NCBI GenBank assembly: GCA_037013495.1
Contig: CM072801.1
Coordinates: forward strand, 104,477,816-104,541,815
Length of the DNA: 64,000 nucleotides
Reading direction: 5' to 3'
DNA from: Hippophae tibetana
Taxonomy: Eukaryota > Streptophyta > Magnoliopsida > Rosales > Elaeagnaceae
Below are positions 54,833 to 64,000 of this stretch, one piece after another (position 1 is the first letter of the stretch; every line of letters starts with the position of its first letter). A program made the translations under genes and the position numbers. The notes below the pieces were generated by a model. That model was not told the DNA's origin. It made no database searches and saw only the letters and a list, made by a program, of their open reading frames with translations.

Positions 54833-55486
54833 GGTTAATATAATCAAATTTGAACAATTAAGAACACGATTAGAAAACCACGGAAAAATGTGAGACCAAA
54901 CTATTAGACGTTGGAAAGTAGTGTAAGCGATGGAATTTGGGTTCTAAAAAGTGGACAACTGAACTATCTTTTACTTTATGTGTTTGCAAATTAAAATGAG
55001 TTTAGATTTGATATTGATTATAGTCATTTTGATATATGACTTAAAAGTTATAACAGTTTATAGTTGGAACCTCAATACATAATTTCTTTTTTTTAAATTA
55101 CGAACTCCAGAAATTTTGTTGTTTTTTATTCAGGATCAAAGATTGGTTGAAAGCCGAAAACAAAGAAAAGGAAAATGATACATTGAATTAAAAAAAAGGT
55201 ACGAAATGAAATGAAAATAAGAAAATTATGACCACAAAATCTAAAGAAAACAAAAGACTTGTTGAAATATTTGTTTCTTTAATTGCGATTTGGAACAAAA
55301 GAATGCAAAAAAACAATAACATGGAAACGTTTAGTAAATCTAAAATTCAAAAAATAGATATATTAAGAGAGATATACTATTTTGGGCAACCAAAGCTACG
55401 ATTCCAAATGATACAGATCTTTTATGCCGACCATTTTGGAAACCATGAACTCAAAGGAATGAGAAAGATTGAATTGCTAAGGACAT

Positions 55487-58400
55487 GGTTAATATAATCA
55501 AATTTGAACAATTAAGAACACGATTAGAAAACCACGCAAAAATGTGAGACCCAACTATTAGAGTCGGAAAGTAGTGTAAGCGATGGAATTTGGGTTGTAA
55601 AAAGTGGACAACTGAACTATTTTTTATTTATGTGTTTGCAAATTAAAATGAGTTTAGATTTGATATTGATAATAGTCGTTTTGATATATGACTTAAAAGT
55701 TATAACAGTTTATAGTTGGAACCTCAATACATAATTTCTTTTTTTAAAATTACGAACTCCAGAAATTTTGTTGTTTTTTATTCAGGATCAAAGATTGGTT
55801 GAACGCCGAAAACAAAGAGAAGGAAAATGATACATTGAATTAAAAAAAACGTACGAAATGAAATGCAAATAAGAAAATTATGACCACAAAATCTAAAGAA
55901 AACAAAAGACTTGTAGAAATATTTGTTTCTTTAATTGCGATTTGGACCAAAAGAATGCAAAAAACAATTAAATGGAAAGGTTTAGTAAATCTAAAATTCA
56001 AAAAATAGATATATTAAGAGAGATATACTATTTTGGGCAACCAAGGATTCGATACCAAATGATACGGATCTTTTATGCAGACCATTTTGGAAACCATGAA
56101 ATCAAAGGAATGAGTTAGATTGAATTGCTAAGAAAATGGTTAATATAATCAAATTTGAACAATTACGAATACGATTAGAAAACCACGCAAAAATGTGAGA
56201 CCAAACTATTAGACGTCGGAAAGTAGTGTAAGAGATGGAATTTGGGTTCTAAAAAGTGGACAATTGAACTATTTTTTACTTTATGTTTTTGCAAATTGAA
56301 ATGAGTTTAGATTTTTTATTTTATAATAGTCGTTTTGATGTATGACTTAAAAGTTATAACAGTTTAAAGTTGGAACCTCAATAAATAATTCTTTTTTTTA
56401 AATTACGAACTCCACAAATTTTTTTTGTTTTTAATTCAGGATCAAATACTTGTTGAACGCCGCAAACAAAGAACAGGAAAATGATAAAGTGAATTAAAAG
56501 AAAAGTACGAAATGAAATGCCAATAAGAAAATTATGACAACAAAATCAAAATGAAAGAAAAGACTTGTAGAAATATTTGTTTCTTTAATTGTGATTTGGA
56601 CAAAAAGAATGCAAAAAACAATAAAATGGAAACGTTTAGTAAATGTAAAATTCAAAAAATAGATATATTAAGAGAGATCTACTATTTTGGGAAACCAAAG
56701 CTACGATTCCAAATGATACAGATCTTTTATGCCGACCATTTTGGAAACCATGAACTCAAAGGAATGAGAAAGATTGAATTGCTAAGGACATGGTTAATAT
56801 AATCAAATTTGAACAATTAAGAACACGATTAGAAAACCACGCAAAAATGTGAGACCAAACTATTAGAGTCGGAAAGTAGTGTAAGCGATGGAATTTGGGT
56901 TGTAAAAAGTGGACAACTGAACTATTTTTTATTTATGTGTTTGCAAATTAAAATGAGTTTAGATTTGATATTGATAATAGTCGTTTTGATATATGACTTA
57001 AAAGTTATAACAGTTTATAGTTGGAACCTCAATACATAATTTCTTTTTTTAAAATTACGAACTCCAGAAATTTTGTTGTTTTTTATTCAGGATCAAAGAT
57101 TGGTTGAACGCCGAAAACAAAGAGAAGGAAAATGATACATTGAATTAAAAAAAAGGTACGAAATGAAATACAAATAAGAAAATTATGACCACAAAATCTA
57201 AAGAAAACACAAGACTTGTAGAAATATTTGTTTCTTTAATTGCGATTTGGACAAAAAGAATGCAAAAAACAATTAAATGGAAACGTTTAGTAAATCTAAA
57301 ATTCAAAAAATAGATATATTAAGAGAGATATACTATTTTGGGCAACCAAGGCTTCGATACCAAATGATACGGATCTTTTATGCAGACCATTTTGGAAACC
57401 ATGAAATCAAAGGAATGAGTTAGATTGAATTGCTAAGAAAATGGTTAATATAATCAAATTTGAACAATTACGAATACGATTAGAAAACCACGCAAAAATG
57501 TGAGACCAAACTATTAGACGTCGGAAAGTAGTGTAAGAGATGGAATTTGGGTTCTAAAAAGTGGACAATTGAACTATTTTTTACTTTATGTTTTTGCAAA
57601 TTGAAATGAGTTTAGATTTTTTATTTTATAATAGTCGTTTTGATGTATGACTTAAAAGTTATAACAGTTTAAAGTTGGAACCTCAATAAATAATTCTTTT
57701 TTTTAAATTACGAACTCCACAAATTTTTTTTGTTTTTAATTCAGGATCAAATACTTGTTGAACGCCGCAAACAAAGAACAGGAAAATGATACAGTGAATT
57801 AAAAGAAAAGTACGAAATGAAATGCCAATAAGAAAATTATGACAACAAAATCAAAATGAAAGAAAAGACTTGTAGAAATATTTGTTTCTTTAATTGTGAT
57901 TTGGACAAAAAGAATGCAAAAAACAATAAAATGGAAACGTTTAGTAAATCTAAAATTCAAAAAATAGATATATTAAGAGAGATCTACTATTTTGGGCAAC
58001 CAAAGCTACGATACCAAATGATACAGATCTTTTATGCGGACCATTTTGGAAACCATGAACTCAAAGGAATGAGAAATATTGAATTGCTAGGAAAATGGTT
58101 AATATAATCAAATTTGAACAATTAAGAACACGATTACAAAACCACGAAAAAATGTGAGACCAAACTATTAGACGTTGGAAAGTAGTGTAAGCGATGGATT
58201 TGGGTTCTAAAAAGTGGACAAATGAACTATTTTTTACTTTATGTGTTTGCAAATTGAAATGAGTTTAGATTTGATATTTTATAATAGTCGTTTTGATATA
58301 TGACTTAAAAGTTATAACAGTTTATAGTTGGAACCTCAATACATAATTTCTTTTTTTTAAATTATGAACTCCAGAAATTTTGTTGTTTTTTATTCAGGCT

Positions 58401-60041
58401 CAAAGATTGGTTGAACGCCGAAAACAAAGAACAGGAAAGTGACACAATGAATTAAAAGAAAAGTACGAAATGAAATGCAAATAAGAAAATTATGACAACA
58501 AAATCAAAAGAAAACAAAAGACTTGTAGAAATATTTGTTCCTTTAATTGTGATTTGGACCAAAAGAATGCAAAAAAACAATAAAATGGAAACGTTTAGTA
58601 AATCTAAAATTCAAAAAATAGATATATTAAGAGAGATATACTATTTTGGGCAACCAAGGCTACGATACCAAATGATACGGATCTTTTATGCGGACCATTT
58701 TGGAAACCATGAACTCAAAGGAATGAGAAAGATTGAATTGCTAAGAAAATGGTTAATATAATCAAATTTGAACAATTAAGAACACGATTAGAAAACCACG
58801 CAAAAATGTGAGACCAAACTATTAGACGTAGGAAAGTAGTATAAGCGATGGAATTTGGGTTCTAAAAAGTGGACAAATGAACTATTTTTTACTTTATGTT
58901 TATGCAAATTGAAATGCGTTTAGATTTGATATTTTATAATAGTCGTTTTGATGTATGACTTTAAAGTTATGACAGTTTAAAGATGGAACCTCAATAAATA
59001 ATTCTTTTCTTTAAATTACGAACTCCAGAAATTTTGTTATTTTTAATTCAGGATCAAACATTTGTTGAACGCCGAAAACAAAGAAAAGGAAAATGATACA
59101 GTGAATTAAAAGAAAAGTACGAAATGAAATGCAAATAAGAAAATAATGACAACAAAATCTAAATAAAACAAAAGACTTGTAGAAATATTTGTTTCTTTAA
59201 TTGTGATTTGGACCAAAAGAATGCAAAAAACAATAAAATGGAAACCTTTAGTACATCTAATATATTAAGATAGATATTCTATTTTGGGCAACCAAGGCTT
59301 CGATACCAAATGATACGGATCTTTTATGCGGACCATTTTGGAAACCATGAAATCAAAGGAATGAGAAAGATTGAATTGCTAAGAAAATGGTTAATATAAT
59401 CAAATTTGAACAATTAAGAACACGATTAGAAAACCACGGAAAAATGTGAGACCAAACTATTAGACGTTGGAAAGTAGTGTAAGCGATGGAATTTGGGTTC
59501 TAAAAAGTGGACAACTGAACTATCTTTTACTTTATGTGTTTGCAAATTAAAATGAGTTTAGATTTGATATTGATTATAGTCATTTTGATATATGACTTAA
59601 AAGTTATAACAGTTTATAGTTGGAACCTCAATACATAATTTCTTTTTTTTAAATTACGAACTCCAGAAATTTTGTTGTTTTTTATTCAGGATCAAAGATT
59701 GGTTGAAAGCCGAAAACAAAGAAAAGGAAAATGATACATTGAATTAAAAAAAAGGTACGAAATGAAATGAAAATAAGAAAATTATGACCACAAAATCTAA
59801 AGAAAACAAAAGACTTGTTGAAATATTTGTTTCTTTAATTGCGATTTGGAACAAAAGAATGCAAAAAACAATAACATGGAAACGTTTAGTAAATCTAAAA
59901 TTCAAAAAATAGATAAATTAAGAGAGAAATACTATTTTGGGCAACCAAGGCTTCGATACCAAATGATACGGATCTTTTATGCGGACCATTTTGGAAACCA
60001 TGAAATCAAAGGAATGAGAAAGATTGAATTGCTAAGAAAAT
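55487..60041 (+). repeat. Seven-monomer HOR, copy 2 (period 4556 bp)
   Basis: Monomers 86-92. The match to copy 1 probably begins within monomer 85 (about 55330) and ends within monomer 92, after aacaataacatgg at about 59865. From there copy 2 has agataaattaagagagaaat and a gaaatcaaagg ending where copy 1 has the caaagctacgattcc type. The final monomer is therefore a chimera at the exchange point. Confidence 0.88.
58751..59388 (+). repeat. 638 bp monomer, HOR copy of the 15 bp deletion variant
   Basis: Same deletion (about 59250) and same agatagatattc as at 54195, carried here by the 4556 bp HOR duplication. It is thus not an independent event. Confidence 0.85.
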
Positions 60042-60694
60042 GGTTAATATAATCAAATTTGAACAATTAAGAACACGAATAGAAAACCACGGAAAAATGT
60101 GAGACCAAACTATTAGACGTTGGAAAGTAGTGTAAGCGATGGAATTTGGGTTCTAAAAAGTGGACAACTGAACTATCTTTTACTTTATGTGTTTGCAAAT
60201 TAAAATGAGTTTAGATTTGATATTGATTATAGTCGTTTTGATATATGACTTAAAAGTTATAACAGTTTATAGTTGGAACCTCAATACATAATTTCTTTTT
60301 TTTAAATTACGAACTCCAGAAATTTTGTTGTTTTTTATTCAGGATCAAAGATTGGTTGAAAGCCGAAAACAAAGAACAGAAAAATGATACAGTGAATTAA
60401 AAGAAAAGTACGAAATGAAATGCAAATAAGAAAATTATGAAAACAAAATCAAAAGAAAAGAAAAAACTTGTAGAAATATTTGTTTCTTTAATTGTGATTT
60501 GTACCAAAAGAATGCAAAAAACAATAAAATGGAAACGTTTAGTAAATCTAAAATTCAAAAAATAGATATATTAAGAGAGATATACTATTTTGGGCAACCA
60601 AGGCTACGATTATAAATGATACAGATCTTTTATGCCGACCATTTTGAAAACCATGAACTCAAAGGAATGAGAAAGATTGAATTGCTAAGAACAT

Positions 60695-61331
60695 GGTTAA
60701 TATAATCAAATTTGAACAATTAAGAACACGATTAGAAAACCATGCAAAAATGTGAGACCAAACTATTAGACGTCTGAAAGTAGTGTAAGCGATGGAATTT
60801 GGGTTCTAAAATGTGGACAAATGAACTATTTTTTACTTTATGTTTTTGCAAATTGAAATGAGTTTAGATTTGATATTTTATAATAGTCGTTTTGATGTAT
60901 GACTTAAAAGTTATAACAGTTTAAAGATGGAACCTCAATAAATAATTCTTTTTTTAAATTACCAACTCCAGAAATTTTTTTGTTTTTAATTCAGGATCAA
61001 ATATTTGTTGAACGCCGAAAACAAAGAAAAGGAAAATTATACATTGAATTAAAAGAAAAGTACGAAATGAAATGCAAATAAGAAAATAATGACAACAAAA
61101 TCTAAATAAAACAAAAGACTTGTAGAAATATTTGTTTCTTTAATTGTGATTTGGACCAAAAAAATGCAAAAAATAATAAAGTGGAAACCTTTAGTACATC
61201 TAATATATTAAGAAAGATATTCTATTTTGGGCAACCAAGGCTTCGATACCAAATGATACGGATCTTTTATGCGGACCATTTTGGAAACCATGCACTCAAA
61301 GGAATGAGGAAGATTGAATTGCTAAGAACAT
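60695..61331 (+). repeat. 637 bp monomer, related 15 bp deletion variant outside the HOR
   Basis: It shares gtacatctaatatattaag (about 61194) with the two 638 bp monomers but reads agaaagatattc in place of agatagatattc, so its reading frame stays open. It lies outside the 4556 bp unit and has other private bases (aattatacattg, attaccaactcc). It may descend from an earlier form of the deletion monomer. Confidence 0.8.
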
Positions 61332-61342
61332 GGTTAATATAA
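61151..61342 (+). pseudogene. Reading frame with five-codon deletion, still open
   Basis: 63 codons from a TTG. The 15 bp deletion removes five codons between the Lys-rich start and the REIYYFG-like core, giving FSTSNILRKIFYFGQPRLRY. Its original ATG codon is GTG (aaagtggaaacc), so no ATG precedes the core, and translation from an ATG could begin only well inside it. This argues that this copy is not a functional gene. Confidence 0.3.
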
Positions 61343-62443
61343 TCAAATTTGAACAATTACGAACACGATTAGAAAACCACGCAAAAATGTGAGACCAAAC
61401 TATTAGAGTCGGAAAGTAGTGTAAGCGATGGAATTTGGGTTCTAAAAAGTGGACAACTGAACTATTTTTTACTTTATGTGTTTGCAAATTAAAATGAGTT
61501 TAGATTTGATATTTTATAATAGTCGTTTTGATATATGACTTAAAAGTTATAATAGTTTATAGTTGGAACCTCAATACATAATTTCTTTTTTTTTAAATTA
61601 CGAACTCCAGAAATTTTGTTGTTTTTTATTCAGGATCAAAGATTGGTTGAACGCGGATAACAAAGAACAGGAAAATGATACAGTGAATTAAAAGAAAAGT
61701 ACAAAATGAAATGCAAATAAGAAAATTATGACAACAAAATCTGAAGAAAACAAAAGGCTTGTAGAAATATTTGTTTCTTTAATTGCGATTTGGACCAAAA
61801 GAATGCAAAAAACAATAAAATGGAAACGTTTAGTAAATCTAAAATTCAAAAAATAGATATATTAAGAGAGATATACTAGTTTGGGCAACCAAGGCTACGA
61901 TACCAAATGATACAGATCTTTTATGCGGACTATTTTGGAAACCATGAACTCAAAGGAATGAGAAAGATTGAATTGCTAAAAAATGGTTAATATAATCAAA
62001 TTTGAACAATTAAGAACACGATTAGAAAACCACGCAAAAATGTGAGACCAAACTATTAGACTTCTGAAAGTAGTGTAAGCGATGGAATTTGGGTTCTAAA
62101 ATGTGGACAAATGAACTATTTTTTACTTTATGTTTTTGCAAATTGAAATGAGTTTAGATTTGATATTTTATAATAGTCGTTTTGATGTATGACTTAAAAG
62201 TTATAACAGTTTAAAAATGGAACCTCAATAAATAATTCTTTTTTTTTATAATTACGAACTCCAGAAATTTTGTTGTTTTTAATTCAGGATCAAATATTTG
62301 TTGAACGCCGAAAACAAAGAAAAGGAAAATGATACAGTGAATTAAAATAAAAGTACGAAATGAAATGCAAATAAGAAAATAATGACAACAAAATCTAAAT
62401 AAAACAAAAGACTTGTAGAAATATTTGTTTCTTTAATTGCGAT

Positions 62444-62650
62444 TTGGACCAAAAGAATGCAAAAAACAATAAAATGGAAACGTTTAGTAAATCTAAAATT
62501 CAAAAAATAGATATATTAAGAGAGATATACTATTTTGGGCAACCAAGGCTACGATACCAAATGATACGGATCTTTTATGCCGACCATTTTGGAAACCATG
62601 AACTCAAAGGAATGAGAAAGATTGAATTGCTAAGAACATGGTTAATATAA
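62444..62650 (+). pseudogene. QP-type example of the monomer reading frame
   Basis: 68 codons from TTG, 58 from the first ATG, with QPRLRYQMIRIFY, DHFGNHELKG and ending in RTWLI. It is close to the version shared by most QP-type monomers and lies outside any HOR, so it may be nearer the older form than the amplified copies. A near twin is at 63097, with a KKSKN change and ILGEI. Confidence 0.3.
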
Positions 62651-64000
62651 TAAAATTTGAACAATTAAGAACACGATTAGAAAACCACGCAAAAATGGGA
62701 GACCAAACTATTACACTTCGAAAAGTGGTGTAAGCGATGGAATTTGGGTTCTAATAAATGGACAACTGAACTATTTTTTACTTTATGTTTTTGCAAATTG
62801 GAATGAGTTTAGATTTGATATTTTATAATAGTCGTTTTGATGTATGACTTAAAAGTTATAAAAGTTTAAAGGTGGAACCTCAATAAAAAATTTCTTTTTT
62901 TTAAATTACGAACTCCAGAAATTTTGTTGTTTTTTATTCAGGATCAAAGATTGGTTGAACGCCGAAAAAAAGAAAAGGAAAATGATACATTGAATTAAAA
63001 GAAAAGTACGAAATGAAATGCAAATAAGAAAATAATGACAACAAAATCTAAAGAAAACAAAAGACTTGTAGAAATATTTGTTTCTTTAATTGTGATTTGG
63101 ACCAAAAGAAATCAAAAAACAATAAAATGGAAACGTTTAGTAAATCTAAAATTCAAAAAATCGATATATTAGGAGAGATATACTATTTTGGGCAACCAAG
63201 GCTACGATACCAAATGATACGGATCTTTTATGCCGACCATTTTGGAAACCATGAACTCAAAGGAATGAGAAAGATTGAATTGCTAAGAACATGGTTAATA
63301 TAATAAAATTTGAACAATTAAGAACACGATTAGAAAACCACGCAAAAATGTGAGACCAAACTATTACACTTCGGAAAGTAGTGTAAGCGATGGAATTTGG
63401 GTTCTAAAAAGTGGATAAATGAACTATTTTTTACTTTATGTTTTTGCAAATTGAAATGAGTTTAGATTTGATATTTTATAATAGTCGTTTAGATATATGA
63501 CTTAAAAGTTATAACAGTTTAAATTTGGAACCTCAATTCATAATTTCTTTTTTTTAAATTACGAACTCCAGAAATTTTGTTGTTTTTTATTCAGGAGCAA
63601 AGATAGGTTGAACACCGAAAACAAAAAAACATGAAAATGATACAGTGAATTAAAATAAAAGTACGAAATGAAATGCAAGTAAAAAAATAATGACAACAAA
63701 ATCTAAAGAAAACAAAGGACTTGTAGAAATATTTGTTTCTTTAATTATGATTTGGACGTAAAGAACACAAAAAACAATAAAATGGAAAACTTTATTAAAT
63801 CGAAAATTCAAAAAATAGATATATTAAGATAGATATTATATTTTGGGCAACCATGGCTTCGATACCAAATGATACGGATCTTTTATGCGGACCATTTTGG
63901 AAACCATGAACTAAAAGGAATGAGAAAGATTGAATTGCTAAGAACATAGTTAATATAATCAAATTTTCACAATTAAGAACACGATTAGAAAACCACGCAA

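Larger units (their letters stand above)
50931..55486 (+). repeat. Seven-monomer HOR, copy 1 (period 4556 bp)
   Basis: Monomers 79-85 repeat at exactly 4556 bp as monomers 86-92. The unit length falls short of seven full monomers because monomer 84 (54195-54832) has a 15 bp deletion. Shared private features are tttttatttatgtg (a lost ctt), aattatgaactcc, caggctcaaag, gtagtataagcg, gaaatgcgttt, ttctttaaatt, gttgaaagccg and aacaataacatgg. Scattered differences include aatcatac at 51271 against aatgatac, gattcagtg against gataaagtg, and tagaggttgg at about 53613 against tagacgttgg. Confidence 0.9.
1..64000 (+). repeat. Tandem satellite array of ~653 bp monomers
   Basis: The window is built entirely of direct copies of one monomer, recognised at every junction by ggttaatataatcaaattt. 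Monomer starts: 1, 654, 1308, 1961, 2615, 3269, 3922, 4573, 5227, 5880, 6534, 7187, 7839, 8495, 9148, 9800, 10454, 11107, 11761, 12414, 13066, 13721, 14373, 15026, 15679, 16331, 16984, 17636, 18291, 18943, 19596, 20249, 20901, 21554, 22206, 22860, 23513, 24166, 24819, 25472, 26125, 26777, 27430, 28082, 28735, 29388, 30040, 30693, 31345, 31998, 32651, 33304, 33956, 34609, 35261, 35914, 36566, 37219, 37872, 38525, 39178, 39832, 40485, 41137, 41790, 42443, 43097, 43750, 44402, 45055, 45707, 46359, 47011, 47665, 48318, 48970, 49624, 50277, 50931, 51582, 52236, 52887, 53541, 54195, 54833, 55487, 56138, 56792, 57443, 58097, 58751, 59389, 60042, 60695, 61332, 61985, 62640, 63293, 63948 (partial). The phase is arbitrary. 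No gap, inversion or foreign insert was seen. Both window ends lie inside the array. Confidence 0.97.
60042..64000 (+). repeat. Right-hand block of more diverged monomers
   Basis: Monomers 93-98 plus 53 bp of a further copy. No two neighbours look near-identical, and private changes are denser than in the HORs: ttataaatg at about 60610, cgcggataac at about 61654, tactagtttggg at about 61878, a one-base loss at gctaaaaaatgg (61976), ttacacttcg at 62711 and 63364, tcaggagcaaag and gttgaacaccg at about 63592-63616, and ggacgtaaagaac at about 63755. The last junction has tagttaata in place of tggttaata. This is what lower homogenisation near an array edge would look like, but the edge itself is not in the window. 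Confidence 0.7.

Noticed and set aside
458..63303. About a hundred short plus-strand frames treated as separate small genes
   Set aside because: They are copies of one segment of a tandem repeat. The 68-codon versions need a TTG start, variants among copies look neutral, and disabled copies are amplified equally. I list only representative variants, as remnants.
1..64000. CRISPR array, phage or bacterial genomic island
   Set aside because: Repeats are contiguous 653 bp units with no short repeat-spacer pattern, no ribosome binding sites ahead of frames, no operons and no tRNA or integrase. The organisation is that of a eukaryotic satellite.
1..64000. Transposable element or retroelement cluster
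   Set aside because: No terminal inverted repeats, long terminal repeats, target-site duplications, or reverse transcriptase, integrase or transposase motifs were seen. An element as the distant source of the monomer is not excluded.
1..64000. Artificial concatemer of one small circle (rolling-circle or library artefact)
   Set aside because: Monomers differ at many sites in a structured way, with classes, HORs and private variants shared at exact long shifts. A concatemer of a single template would not give this. Assembly mistakes in copy number of the near-identical HORs remain possible.

Overview
The whole 64 kb window is a single head-to-tail satellite DNA array. I count 98 complete monomers plus a 53 bp partial copy at the right end. 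Monomers are almost all 651-656 bp, and three are 637-638 bp because of one shared 15 bp deletion. All are on the same strand, with no inversion, no unrelated insertion and no unique sequence between them. Base composition counted by hand over the first monomer is about 27% G+C (179 of 653). A long, homogeneous, AT-rich array of this kind points to nuclear heterochromatin of a eukaryote (centromeric, pericentromeric, subtelomeric or sex/B-chromosome type). The sequence alone does not identify the species. I see no rRNA, tRNA, CRISPR array, recognisable transposon or ordinary gene.

Layout, with all boundaries set by eye at the motif ggttaatataatcaaattt: (1) 1-3268, five monomers with a two-monomer pattern. 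(2) 3269-13720, two copies of an eight-monomer higher-order repeat (HOR), period 5226 bp. (3) 13066-22205, two nearly identical copies of a seven-monomer HOR, period 4570 bp; its first monomer overlaps the end of the preceding block. (4) 22206-37871, mostly alternating two-monomer units, with a tandem three-monomer duplication (26125-30039) and interleaved longer copies at shifts of 7179 and 5221 bp. (5) 37872-44401, two copies of a five-monomer HOR, period 3265 bp. (6) 44402-50930, a transition zone leading into dimers of 1305-1307 bp. (7) 50931-60041, two copies of a seven-monomer HOR, period 4556 bp. (8) 60042-64000, monomers that differ more from each other and show no clear HOR, perhaps approaching the edge of the array.

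Each monomer has two unlike halves. The first half (about 90-301 of monomer 1) is T-rich and bounded by a donor-like GTAAGC and an acceptor-like TTTTAATTCAG. The second half is A-rich and carries a short plus-strand reading frame ending at the TAA of the monomer junction. The frame is 68 codons from a TTG, 58 from its first ATG, and up to 96 codons in some variants. It is open in most copies but broken by stops or shifted in many. The common variants are mostly amino-acid-changing, so it looks like a decaying exon-like remnant amplified with the satellite and not a family of working genes. The points most worth following are the nested HOR history, the different homogenisation patterns of the two half-monomers, and the possible gene-fragment origin with a cryptic intron.
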